Part shown: piece after piece, positions 1 to 8,004 of the stretch | Position numbering within the stretch: the first letter of the stretch is position 1 | Layout: every line of letters starts with the position of its first letter | Source: Kalaharituber pfeilii | Lineage: Eukaryota; Ascomycota; Pezizomycetes; Pezizales; Pezizaceae | Length of the DNA: 21,062 nt | Assembly: GCA_015179045.1 (NCBI GenBank) | Contig: WHUZ01000236.1 | Span: forward strand, 1-21,062 | Direction: 5' to 3' | Notes under the pieces: generated by a model | The model's database searches: none | What the model was told of the DNA's origin: nothing | What the model saw: only the letters and a program-made list of their open reading frames with translations | Made by a program: the position numbers and the translations under genes

Positions 1-404
1 ATATTGCAGCCTGTCTCAGCTGCCCTCTTAGAATATTGCTCAATTGAGATAAAGGTTATGCCATTACAAAGGTTCTACTTGGAGAGCTACTTATTAGGCT
101 ACTATACTCATTAGGTCACGCTCATCAGGCTGCTTATTGGGTTGGCCACTACAGCTGCAAGTTATTATTTTTATGAGTTAGCTGGCAGACCCTAGTAGTA
201 CAGTTTGGGCATAATAGGCTATTAATTATTACCTTTTCAGCCTGCCAGTTGATATTACTAGAATTACTCCTTATTCTGACATCAAGTGCAACTGTGACTA
301 TTATAGGTTGCTGGCCAGAGCTTGTAGAGTGCAATGTACTAATATATTGAGAGTATATTTGTTGATGTGAATATTGCAGCATATATTTATAGGTATGTTA
401 GCCT
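1..404. other. Unassigned AT-rich sequence
   Basis: No recognised gene. On the plus strand, frame 1 is open for the first 37 codons and has only one stop (TAG) up to about base 193, with a hydrophobic, Leu/Tyr-rich reading; after that, stops are frequent. A 77-codon open frame also exists on the minus strand at 149-382, with two Cys close together (CPNC) but no family that I recognise. Short imperfect repeats of the type TTATTAGGCTAC / TCATCAGGCTGC lie around 88-140. This may be a mutated gene or transposon fragment cut by the window edge. I cannot tell which strand, if either, was coding. Confidence 0.4.
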
Positions 405-1770
405 CTCTTAAATAGCATACATTGAACTGAATCTGACAAATATAATTCTTTCCACTTAATAGTATGAGAAGTGGCAATATGAGCAGAATTTGACAAGTAT
501 GGTAGGTTTCCCTTTATAGTATAATATGCTGTAGAATATAGTCTTTCAACAGGTATAGTAGGTTCCTCTCAACAGTATGAGATATAGTAATATGAACTAA
601 ATTTCACAGGTATGGTAGGACCCTCTCGATAGTACAAGATATAGTAATATAAACTGAATTTAACAGGTATGGTAGGCCCTTTTCAATGGCATAATATAGT
701 AGTATAAGGTTAAGTTAACAGGTATTGTAGGTATACCATAATAACATATGTAGCAATACAAGCTGAATTTGACAGGTATAGTAGGTCCCACTCCATTGTA
801 TACAATAAGCCAAAATGAGCTGAATTTGACAAGTACAGTATCTCCTCTTGACAGTACACAATATACTGCAGAATAAGCTATATTTATAGGTATAGTAGCC
901 ACTCATGATAGTATGTAATATAGCAATATGACATTAACTTAAAGAACTGACAGATATGCCATAATAATGTGAGATCTGGCAACATAAGCTAAATTTGACA
1001 GGCATAGTAGCTCCTCTCAATGGTGCACAAGATACAGCAGAATGAGCTCTATTAATAAGTATATTAGACCCCCTTAATAGCATATGATATAGCAACATGA
1101 GCTGGATTTGATAGTATAGTAGCCTCTCTCTATGATATGCAATATACTATAGAATGAGCTCTGTTAATAAGTATGGCAGGCCTTTCTTAATGGTATGATG
1201 TGCTGCAGGATAAGGTCTTTTAACAGGTATGGCAGGCCATCTCGCTAACATAATATACTACAGAATAAGGTCTATTGATAGGTATAGTAGATCCCATAAG
1301 GTAGTGTGTAATAAGTCAGATTGAGCTGAATTTCACAGATACAGCATTCTCTCTCAATAGTACACAATATGGTGTAGAATGAGCTCTGTTTACAGGTATG
1401 GTAGTCCCTTTCAATGGTATATGATATGCTATAGAATATGCTTTCTTGACAGGTATAGCAGGTCCTATATAATAGTATGTAATGAGTTAGAATAAGCTGA
1501 ATTTAACAAGTATAGCAGTACCTTTTCCAAGTCACAGGATAAGGTAGAATAAGCTCAATTGACAGGTATAGCAGGCCCTCCTCTCAATGGTATGAGATAT
1601 ACAAAATAGGCTTTATTTACAAGTATAGTAGGTGCATCTCAATAGTATATGATGGAGCAGAATAAGCAGAATTAAACAGGTATAGCAGACCTTGGCAGCG
1701 TGAGATTGGGCAGAATAAGCTCAATCTAATAGGTATAGTAGGCTCTATTCGATGGCATGATTTTGATAGC
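405..1770. repeat. Degenerate ~57-bp minisatellite, about 23 units
   Basis: A core of the form GACAGGTATAGTAGG followed by CCTCTCAATAGTATG and a run like ATATAGTAATATGAGCT recurs along the whole stretch. Core occurrences start at 551, 608, 665, 720 and 774, giving spacings of 57, 57, 55 and 54 bp. Units differ mostly by transitions (A/G and C/T) with small indels. The 57-bp unit equals 19 codons. Read on the minus strand, the typical unit has a stop-free frame, which explains several short minus-strand open frames here. No flanking gene can be assigned. It could be a non-coding satellite or a decayed coding repeat; unit boundaries are approximate. Confidence 0.85.
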
Positions 1771-1955
1771 AAGCCTACAAGAGGGAGACATCTTAAGAGC
1801 AATTTAGTGACCGAGTAGGTATAGTAGTATAGAGATGCACAAGAAGCTATTAAGGTATTTTAAGATATTATTTAATAAATTCATAAGTTTGCATATTATA
1901 TATTAGTATTTGGAAGAACATAGAAAGCAAGTGATTGTATTATACTATAGAGGAG
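1771..1955. other. Spacer between minisatellites, nothing recognised
   Basis: AT-rich sequence with no core of the 57-bp repeat, no recognisable protein similarity and no inverted repeat that I could find. It joins the end of the 57-bp array to the 30-bp repeats. Confidence 0.4.
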
Positions 1956-2045
1956 GGCTACAATATCAAATATATCATGTGTGAGGCCTACAGTATTAAA
2001 TATATCATGAGCATAGGCTATAATATAAAATACATGAAGTATGAA
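1956..2045 (+). repeat. Three tandem 30-bp units inside a 71-codon open frame
   Basis: Units are 1956-1985, 1986-2015 and 2016-2045, each of the form GGCTAYARTATNAAATATATCATG plus six variable bases, with no length differences. They lie in an open frame at 1935-2150 (71 codons, ATG start), where they read as 10-residue repeats such as GYNIKYIMCE and AYSIKYIMSI. After the repeats the frame runs through a Ser/Asn-rich tail to TAA. Length, composition and lack of any known domain make a real protein unlikely, but the unit length keeps the frame open. It sits just upstream of the element D pol remnant. Confidence 0.7.
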
Positions 2046-2275
2046 ATATCTTATATAGGCTATATTCTGGATAGTCATAGTCAATCTGCTGATACTGGAA
2101 ACAGTAAAGTTAATGGTAATTACACCTATAAAAAATATATATGCCTATAATGCAAGCTAAAAGAGAGCCAGTACCTAGGTGCTTCAGTTTATGTCAGGAG
2201 CATCTCATGTGCCTAGTGTACCGGGTGTAATCAGGCAGAAAAAAATCTTTTTACTAATGTAGCTTTATATAAATA

Positions 2276-2665
2276 TGGGTAGTAGTAGATAGGTTCATAA
2301 AGATAGCTAACTTTATCCCTCTAGTAGAATAATCTATAGAACAACTAGTAACTACCTTCCTTTAAGAAAGATAGCGACTCTATAACTTACTAAAGTCTAT
2401 TATATTGGATCGAGACCCAAAGTGTACTTCGAACTTCTAGCAGAAACTCATGAAGAAACTCAAAGTCAAACTAAATATGAGTATTACTACAAACTCAGCA
2501 ACTAATGGATAGTCAACGAAACTCTTGAAGGTTACCTTCACAACTATATTATCTACTACGAAGATAACTCTTACTCCTCATAGAGTTTATATACAATTAT
2601 ATATAACATAGCTCTACTAAGACCTTACCTTTTTTTTACTAACTATAGCTTCCACCTCTTATTGA
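2276..2665 (+). pseudogene. Element D: Ty3/gypsy integrase core remnant
   Basis: One uninterrupted reading frame from 2276 to about 2620, broken only by stop codons, aligns with the integrase of chromoviruses, the enzyme that inserts retrotransposon cDNA. It opens with WVVVDRFIKIANFIPL, the usual VVVDRFTKMAHFIP block. It continues with ILDRDPKCTSNF, the SDRDPxFTSxFW block carrying the second catalytic Asp, which is retained. Next comes LNMSITTNSATNG followed by TAG, where the family has a HPQTDGQ-type motif, so the Gln codon has become a stop. The catalytic Glu region is lost. The FFxNYxFH motif follows near 2632. The first catalytic Asp and the zinc-binding N terminus are not visible upstream. 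Stops replacing Gln and Trp fit RIP. Confidence 0.88.
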
Positions 2666-2799
2666 TACTATTAATGAGAAAGATACTCTTAATAGACCCT
2701 CAAGAGAACTCACTAGAGAATGGAAATAGATTTATAAAGAACTCAACAAATTTATAGAATGAGTAGCTAAGTAGTATGATCAATATTATACTCAACAAC

Positions 2800-3276
2800 T
2801 AGATTTCAAGGAAGGAGATAAGGTTATGCTTAAGGCCAAAAAATATTTCAATAAGAAGATCTTCTAAGAAATTTGATACTAAGTTAATCAGATACTTTAC
2901 TATTGAAAAAGCAATAGGCAAATTTTTTTTCAAACTTAAGTTACTATATAACTTGAAGATAGATTTTGTCTTTCATATTTCTCTGCTTGAACTATTCAAA
3001 ACATTTGCTCTCAACCCTCTACCCAACCAACCATCCCTACTAATATAAGAAGATAAGGTAGAATACTTTATAGCCTCTATCATAAACATATGATATAATG
3101 GTACTAAGAGGATACTAGAGTACCTTATGTAATAGAAAAGGTATATATCTGAGGAAGCAACCTGAGAAAGCCTAAGCAAACTATTAATAGATAATAGATT
3201 ACTAGTAGATGCACTTAAAGAATTCTGTGAACAATACCCTAATAAAGAAAAACAAATCAAATCAGGGCAATGAGGA
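2800..3276 (+). pseudogene. Element D: integrase C-terminal part and chromodomain remnant
   Basis: FKEGDKVMLKAK at 2805 matches the conserved FxVGDKVLLS segment of the integrase C terminus. After one frameshift near 2860 a single frame from 2863 to 3276 reads through FDTKLIRYFTIEKAIGK and then HISLLELF, the usual HVSLLEPY block. From 3058 it enters a chromodomain (VEYFIASI, then SEEAT-stop-ES, then ALKEFCEQYP). Chromodomains bind methylated histone H3 tails and guide insertion into heterochromatin. The Trp of the ATWEP-type motif is TGA, and a second Trp position is TAG. Apart from the single frameshift there are only nonsense changes, so point mutation rather than indel erosion killed it. 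No D LTR is visible; element A is inserted about 190 bp downstream. Confidence 0.88.
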
Positions 3277-3460
3277 ACAAAAAGAAAGAGACCTTAGAAA
3301 TATAGTTAAGTTACTAACCTATAGTATAGATATATCTATTATAAAGGTATAGTATGGACCTAACCTATGAACTTAAGTTTGTAAAGTATTAATACTTATC
3401 TTAAATACATACTAAAGTGTCAAATAGAAAAGTATTCAAAAGGTCAAGATACTATAATAT
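3277..3460. other. Element D 3' flank, unassigned
   Basis: AT-rich sequence after the D chromodomain and before the insertion point of element A. It would be the D 3' untranslated region or LTR, but no LTR features can be recognised. The pre-insertion sequence resumes at 9717 on the far side of A. Confidence 0.4.
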
Positions 3461-3465
3461 AGTAG

Positions 3466-3941
3466 TGTTACGGCTAAAGTAAGGCTTATGAGAAACACCT
3501 AGAACCCCCACCTGAATTATTATAAAGTATATGCTAAAGATGTAACTGATCATTACTAGGCAATGCAGGGATTCATATTGGCCTATGGACTAGTGGGTAG
3601 CTAATGAAATGTATGTCAAGTAGTAAATTATATAATAGTACTATATAGCACTTACCAATTTGACATTAATATGCATATATGTATTAATTACTTCTAATGC
3701 ATATTTTACTATATCTCTTTATCTATAATCATCATGTCATTGTCATATCATATTGACAGCCAGGAAGTCTATATAAACGAGTTGAATAGATAGCTAGAAG
3801 AAATCAAGATACTAACAGTGTTCTAAGTTGAACTCTCACTTAATGCTCTCACATAACCTTTTGCTGTCTGCTTTGCTGCCTTCGTAAACCCAAAGTCATC
3901 TTAGTGCTACTCTCACAAGCCCAGCAATGCCTATGCTAACA
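3466..3941 (+). repeat. Element A 5' LTR
   Basis: It starts TGTTACGGCTAAAG and ends ATGCTAACA, so the ends are the short inverted repeat TGTTA/TAACA. It aligns along its full length with 9231-9711; the only length difference is five bases near the start. The differences are mostly transitions, as expected of RIP. A TATA box (TATATAAA, 3770-3777) lies about two thirds in, followed by the CTAAG landmark at 3824. The target duplication AGTAG sits directly before it. Confidence 0.95.
3770..3777 (+). promoter_or_regulatory. TATA box of the element A 5' LTR
   Basis: TATATAAA in the context AGTCTATATAA. The same context occurs at 9540 (A 3' LTR), 10975, 16008 and 17866 (three B LTRs), and a similar one occurs on the minus strand in LTR C. 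It is the likely core promoter of the element; start-site data are not available. Confidence 0.7.
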
Positions 3942-3952
3942 TTACACTGCTC
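3942..3952 (+). promoter_or_regulatory. Probable primer binding site of element A
   Basis: TTACACTGCTC begins at the base after the 5' LTR. It does not start with TGG, the usual start of a tRNA-primed site. Its reverse complement contains AGCAGTGT, which pairs with the LTR 8-mer just before CTAAG (AGCAGTAT in the 3' LTR, with one G-to-A change; AACAGTGT in the 5' LTR). This points to self-priming of the Tf1/sushi type. Confidence 0.55.
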
Positions 3953-4198
3953 ATTAACTATTCTTTTCTTTTCCTTCTCTCATTATCAATAGAATCCCAA
4001 CAGTTGCTCCCCCACCTATCACAGTACTCTAACCGCTCCCAGCATGCCCCTTCTTACCAATGACAGATGTCGCGATGTCTAGGGAATTTGCAGAAACACT
4101 CATGCATTTGTTTGAAGTCCTACCGCCACCATCACCAGTTCTACTGAACGCCCTGCTCACCTCCACCCAGGCTAAAAAGGCTTACAGGATAGTAGCAT

Positions 4199-4825
4199 GC
4201 CTCCCTATATTCATATAACAACTCCGCATGCCCTACATATAAGCTTTCTGCTGTTGAAAACTCTCACGCAGCTGCTTAGAGACCCCACATGGCTGCTCAG
4301 AGTCCCACTGCTACTCAAAAGTCCTGTCACTACTTGGAGTCCTACTGCCGCTCAGAAGTCCCATTGCCACTTGGAGTCCCTTCGCCGCTCGGAAGTCCTG
4401 TCGCCACTGCCATCGCTAGTTCCCCTCAAGGTCCTACTTACCTCTACATAAGGTGAAGCAGCTGAAGTCATTCCTTGGAAAGCCAAGGAATTTCAAAGGA
4501 TTCAGAATACTTGCTAGGTGAAGGATATTCACTCCCACCTCACTAACGCTATCAAGAGATGACCAACCCTGTTGGGTTATAGACTCAAGCAGAATTGAAG
4601 GACTACCAAGTCAGTACATCATCCTGAAGCAATTCCTACTCCTAGGCATATCACAGAGTACTTACCTCCCTACATTCACACAACTAACCTTGTATACTAC
4701 ACATGTGAGCTTCTTGCTGTCAGAGCCCCTCATGCAGCCCCTTAAAGTCCTGCCGCTGCCAGTCCCGCTCAAGGTCCTGCTTACCTCCACCCAAGAGGAA
4801 GCAGCCAAAATCATTCTCCAAAAAA
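4199..4825 (+). repeat. Spaced direct duplication in the A gag region
   Basis: CCTCCCTATATTCATATAAC at 4200 recurs as CCTCCCTACATTCACACAAC at 4666. Similarity continues through the ACATATAAGCTTTCTGCTGT / ACATGTGAGCTTCTTGCTGT segments and the CTACTTACCTCTACATAAGG / CTGCTTACCTCCACCCAAGA segments. The second copy has fewer of the 18-19 bp units. The offset is about 465 bp. Most differences are C/T or A/G. Confidence 0.7.
4302..4412 (+). repeat. 18-19 bp tandem repeat in the A gag region
   Basis: The block AGTCCYRYTGCCRCTYRG recurs with GTCC at 4302, 4321, 4339, 4358, 4376 and 4395, so spacing alternates 19, 18, 19, 18, 19 bp (a 37-bp dimer). The alternation means the repeat does not preserve a single frame. 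Bases are mainly C and G, unlike the surrounding window. Confidence 0.75.
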
Positions 4826-5050
4826 GTAGGATGAACTAGAAGTAGAAAGTTATATCCATTGCCACCTACTCCTGTAAGCTCTTCGCCAATAAGTGCAAAT
4901 ATCGACTAGTAGAACAACCACCACTGAGAGACCCACCATCTGCATTACCAAGCTCAATAAGAATGAGAAAGTCAGCTCATAGCAATTTAGGAAAAAATAA
5001 GGGACACCTAAAGCACTATTGGAAGGACCGGGCTAGACCCATAAATGTAC

Positions 5051-5486
5051 AGCAGAGAGACAGGTGCTCTCTAGAAGGAGTTAAGGTTTTGGATACTGTA
5101 TTTGTATTTTCTGGCATTTGAAATAAATCAGGTAATGTAATCTCTAGTACTGCTTTCAATTTTAATGTGGAATATCTGGGTATTACTAATAGGGAATTTT
5201 TTGGTTGGGAAGGAAAGGCTTCTCTATTAATAGTAAAAACTAGCATTTGGTTCATGATTCCCTTGATTTTGTTATTCCTTATAATGAAATTATTTTATCC
5301 TCAGTCTCTGTTTCCTATTTCTTCTATCTGTTTCGATTCTTTCTATCTCTTTCTATTTGTTCCACCCATTTCTATTTCTTTCACCTGTTTCTGTTTCTTC
5401 CATCTGTTTCTGTTTTGGATTTAGGAAAGGAAATGCTAGAAGAAGGTGATATACTACTAATAATTAATGTAAACATTACAAACATT
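5051..5486 (+). other. Region between A gag and RT, with pyrimidine-rich tandem tract
   Basis: Where the protease should lie, no Asp-Ser/Thr-Gly motif can be seen. The part at 5308-5418 is almost pure pyrimidine on the plus strand and is a tandem repeat of about 19 bp: units of the form CTGTTTCTATTTCTTYCAT start at 5308, 5328, 5347, 5366, 5385 and 5404. Because pyrimidine runs contain no TAG/TAA, an open frame of 164 codons (5247-5741) runs through it; this is an accident of composition joined to real RT remnant. Confidence 0.6.
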
Positions 5487-5835
5487 ATGCTTAAGTATTT
5501 TCTGAGAAGCAAGCAGCCAGACTACCATCCTACCGATCCTGGAATTATGAGATCCCACTCAACAACCCTAATACTGAAGTATCCAATAGTATGGGAAGAT
5601 AAAGCTATGCAGAGGGGACCCAATAGGATTACGGTACTGAACCGGTACCCCCTCCCACTTATGCCAGACCCTCTAGAAAAGACTCACGATGTCCAGCGAC
5701 AAATAGAAAATAGCCTTCAAGATAAGAAAAAGCTTGTTTGAATATACCATTATACCTTTTGGACTCATTAATGTACTGGCGAGTTTTTAGGAAGTGATGG
5801 ACAAAATCCTAGAAGGATACTATTGAAGTAGTATA
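5487..5835 (+). pseudogene. Element A reverse transcriptase remnant, catalytic blocks deleted
   Basis: Reverse transcriptase copies element RNA into cDNA. Three blocks are clear. VFSEKQAARLPSYRSWNYEI from 5495 matches the DVFSKEKAxxLPPHRPWDHEI lead-in. NRYPLPLMPDPL from 5638 (another frame) matches the NRYPLPLI segment. EYTIIPFGLINVLASF then TAG from 5740 matches EYxVMPFGLTNAPAxFQ, with Gln turned into a stop. Between the last two, the LDLRxAYN block with the first catalytic Asp is missing and the text jumps directly to AFKIRKSLFEY. The YLDD motif with the other two Asp residues is also absent downstream. Two frameshifts and two deletions make it inactive. Confidence 0.88.
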
Positions 5836-6088
5836 ACTGGCAAATAGGTCCTACAACTACCACTTGACTACAGACTAGCCGAACAGGAGATAGTCCTTCT
5901 TGACCATACTATTAATGGCCACAAGCTTAATACTATTGCTGACTGGCCAACTACTATATTGTTTCATTAAGAACTACAGTGCCAGAGCGAAACCGCTTAT
6001 CTCTCTCATGAGCAACATACCATTTTTACAAGGCGATGCACAATGGCAGTTATTCGATGAACTTAAACAAGCATTCCTAATCATCCCA

Positions 6089-6272
6089 GTACTCTGCTTA
6101 TAGGATAAAATCCTAAAGGCAATCATGGGACAAAACCCAGAAGACAATCATGGGATGGAACCCTGAAGATGATTATGGAAACTGATATGTCAGTACTCTA
6201 CCTATAGGATAGAACTCTGAAGATAATCATAGGATCGAATTCTGAAGACGATCATGGATACCGATGTATCTA
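6089..6272 (+). repeat. Tandem duplication inside A RNase H
   Basis: CAGTACTCTGCTTATAGGAT at 6089 recurs as CAGTACTCTACCTATAGGAT at 6193, with the following sequence also repeated up to the GAAACTGATATGT / GATACCGATGTATCT ends. Copy 1 is ~104 bp and copy 2 ~80 bp; copy 1 itself contains a shorter doubled piece (AATCATGGGA at 6121 and 6148). The catalytic TD motif is present twice. Confidence 0.75.
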
Positions 6273-6539
6273 ACCAAGCCCTTGCTGATACCACAGGGAG
6301 AATGGAACTAAAATACTATACCTAGTTGACTTCTACTCACCAGGCCTCACTACAGATGAATAGAACTGACCATGATAAGGAGCTGTTTGCAATCATCAAC
6401 TGCTTCAAATAGTACACTTGACTATAGAGCATATATGTTGATATCTATACAAATCACCACCAAGCAGAAGCTCAACTCCTGGCAAGCAAACTGACACACA
6501 AAGGTATGCAAACTAGACTTTACTATCATCTATCGCAAG

Positions 6540-6640
6540 TAAAGTGATAATAGGAAGGCTAACACTATATCATATCTATTGCAATGAAAGTGATAATGGG
6601 AAGGCTAATACTATATCATATTGATCTAGTAACAAAACTG
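6540..6640 (+). repeat. ~48-bp tandem duplication at the A RNase H end
   Basis: AAAGTGATAATAGGAAGGCT at 6541 recurs as AAAGTGATAATGGGAAGGCT at 6588, followed in both copies by AAYACTATATCATAT. In translation both copies read GKAN/GRLT-type text, matching the conserved GKANALSR motif that ends RNase H. Confidence 0.75.
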
Positions 6641-6828
6641 GCAGCAGAGTTGCTGGCTACTGGGGGGTATATTATATCCAAAGAATTATATTAAGAAACT
6701 TTTACTAGTATGGATGGAAAGAAGCTATGTAAACATATATCACCAAATGGCGAAAGCTGACTGACATACTTACAAAACCTAATACTAATACCAACTGGAA
6801 CCAGATCCATTATATCCATTACAGTTGA

Positions 6829-6953
6829 TTAGCAATAAAATAGTCACCAGTTTGATGCCTTATTTATCTTACTATACCCCAATAGAATAATTCACCAGCC
6901 AGAAAATAGCTTATAGACCTGGCCAGCCTATGTGAGTAAAAGGTACACATAGC
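6829..6953. other. Spacer before minisatellite; part is repeated near the right edge
   Basis: Between RNase H and the 24-bp array. The stretch AGCAATAAAATAGTCACCAG followed by TTTGATGCC and TTATCTTACTA has a close match at 20527-20575 (AGTAATAAACTAGTCATCAA, then TTTGATACT and TTATCTTACTA). No protein similarity was recognised. Confidence 0.5.
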
Positions 6954-7313
6954 ACTGACTATATATAGGTATATGATACTAACCACATACATGCACATGG
7001 TACCAATCATATACAGGTATATGGTACTAACTATATATAGGCACACAGCACTGACCGTATACAGGCACATGGTACCAACCATATATAGGCATATAGTACC
7101 AACCATATACAGGCATATAGTACCAACCACATACATGTACATAGCACCAACTGTATACAGGCACATGGCACCGACCATATATATACATATGGCACTAACC
7201 GTATAGATACAAGCAGCACCAACCACTTACATGCATGTAGCATTGACTGTATATAGGCATGTAGCACTAAGCACATATAGGCGCGCAGTACTGACCATAT
7301 ATAGGCTATAAGT
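6954..7313. repeat. 24-bp minisatellite, 15 units without any indel
   Basis: Units of the form ACYRACCATATATAGGCAYAT plus three bases run from 6954 to 7313, exactly 15 x 24 bp. Units differ only by substitutions, nearly all transitions. Since 24 bp is eight codons, open frames persist on both strands (77 codons on plus, up to 120 on minus) with periodic text such as MVPTIYRH; I regard these as artefacts of the repeat. The array lies where the integrase zinc-binding N terminus should be, between RNase H and integrase core of element A, so it expanded within or was inserted into pol. Confidence 0.93.
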
Positions 7314-7580
7314 CTAGAAGTAACCTAGCCCGGTAAGAACACAAACTGGACAATATAAAGCTGTATTAGCCCAGCATACCAAGTAGATGATATACACCGC
7401 CTATGGAAGAGCAGGATGACTGCACTTGAGCAATGTAGCAGGGTAGCAGCACTGTATCCCGGTAAGCCAAGTAGATAAGGCACTACAACACTTAGGTATA
7501 AGCATACGACTCCTGGCATGTCCAAGTAGTTGGTAAGGTAGCCACATGATGGGCTGGGGCAGCAATTAGTAAAATATTAC
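7314..7580. other. Element A segment with no recognised domain
   Basis: This lies between the 24-bp array and the integrase core. The HHCC zinc-binding motif and the CxxC(Q/R) block expected here cannot be seen in any plus-strand frame. A repeated CCAAGTAGAT occurs at 7379 and 7468, each preceded by a variant of CAGCATA / CGGTAAG. It is probably eroded pol sequence or part of the same insertion as the minisatellite. Confidence 0.4.
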
Positions 7581-7581
7581 T

Positions 7582-8004
7582 AGAGCTAAAGCTATGAGTT
7601 TCGTTGAAGAACTACTAAAGTCAGAAAGCTACATTACAATTCTTGTCATTATGAACTGCATCACAAAGGTCTACCAATACATACTGACTAAAACAATCTA
7701 TATATCTATAGAAGTCACCTTCGCATATTGGAAATTAACCAGCAGCTTAACGTCAAACTCCAGCTATTCACACCCTACTATTGGCAAACTGACGGATCGT
7801 CAGAGCAAGTGATATGAACTCTCAAGCAGTACCTATGCATCTTCTATCATGATAGACAAAACCAATGTGTTACTTGACTACCACTAGCAAGTATGCATAT
7901 AATACTTTGAAAATGTTAATGATTATACACTCTTCAAGAGCCTATATGGATTCAACCTCAAGCAATACATGTCTCGGACAACAACACTTTGCCTCACCAG
8001 CAGC
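7582..8004 (+). pseudogene. Element A integrase core remnant, internal deletion
   Basis: From 7594 the text SFVEELLKSESYITILVI then MNCITKVYQYILTKT matches the DFVEGLPKSxGYDAILVVVDRLTKxxxFIPT region. The first catalytic Asp position reads Ser and the VVVDR Asp reads Asn. After EVTFAYWKL a deletion of roughly 50 residues removes the SDRGSQF block. The frame then shifts and KLQLFTPYYWQTDGSSEQV (from 7755) matches STAYHPQTDGQSExVN, followed by LKQYLCIF and WLPLAS-type text with a TGA for Trp. The enzyme cannot be active. A MITE interrupts the following part at 8005. Confidence 0.88.

Larger units (their letters stand above)
3960..5050 (+). pseudogene. Element A gag region, broken
   Basis: By position (between PBS and the RT region) this is where the capsid gene gag should lie. 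It is clearly richer in C and G than the rest of the window and has runs reading Pro/Ser/Ala/Thr/Leu-rich. No capsid motif or CCHC zinc knuckle can be recognised and no frame stays open; the longest piece is 84 codons at 4197-4451. Two internal repeat systems (18-19 bp units at 4302-4412 and a ~465-bp spaced duplication) have scrambled the frame. The assignment rests on position only. Confidence 0.5.
5880..6640 (+). pseudogene. Element A RT connection and RNase H remnant
   Basis: LLDHTINGHKLNTIADWPTT (5900-5960) matches the FLGHxIxxxGIxxxxxKVxAIxDWPxP block. QWQLFDELKQAFLIIPVL (6043-6097) matches the start of the RNase H linker. METD at 6177 and MDTDVSNQALA at 6251 both match the ETDASxxALG motif with the first RNase H Asp, because the segment is duplicated. 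KELFAIINCFK (6376-6409) matches the KELLAIxxAFKEWRHYL block, interrupted by TAG. RNase H would remove the RNA strand during cDNA synthesis. The end near 6540-6640 carries a second tandem duplication of the GKANTxS segment. Confidence 0.85.

Noticed and set aside
2180..2250. A Cys-rich reading (C, stop, CTGC) upstream of the D integrase core, considered as the integrase zinc-binding motif
   Set aside because: The spacing of Cys residues does not fit the HHCC domain and no His pair is visible; the match is too short.
2973..3260. A 95-codon minus-strand open frame
   Set aside because: It is the antisense shadow of the element D chromodomain region, which has clear family motifs on the plus strand.
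5247..5741. A 164-codon open frame on the plus strand, the longest in the window
   Set aside because: Its first half is the pyrimidine-rich tandem tract and its second half is RT lead-in and NRYPLPL text from a broken pol; it is not one gene.
6864..7226. A 120-codon open frame on the minus strand (and 77 codons on plus at 6973-7206) with a periodic 8-residue pattern
   Set aside because: Both strands are open because the DNA is a 24-bp tandem repeat; there is no domain, and the array sits within a dead retrotransposon.
6954..7313. Regularly spaced 24-bp repeats considered as a CRISPR-like array
   Set aside because: There are no spacers: the units are directly adjacent and vary throughout; the context is a eukaryotic retrotransposon.
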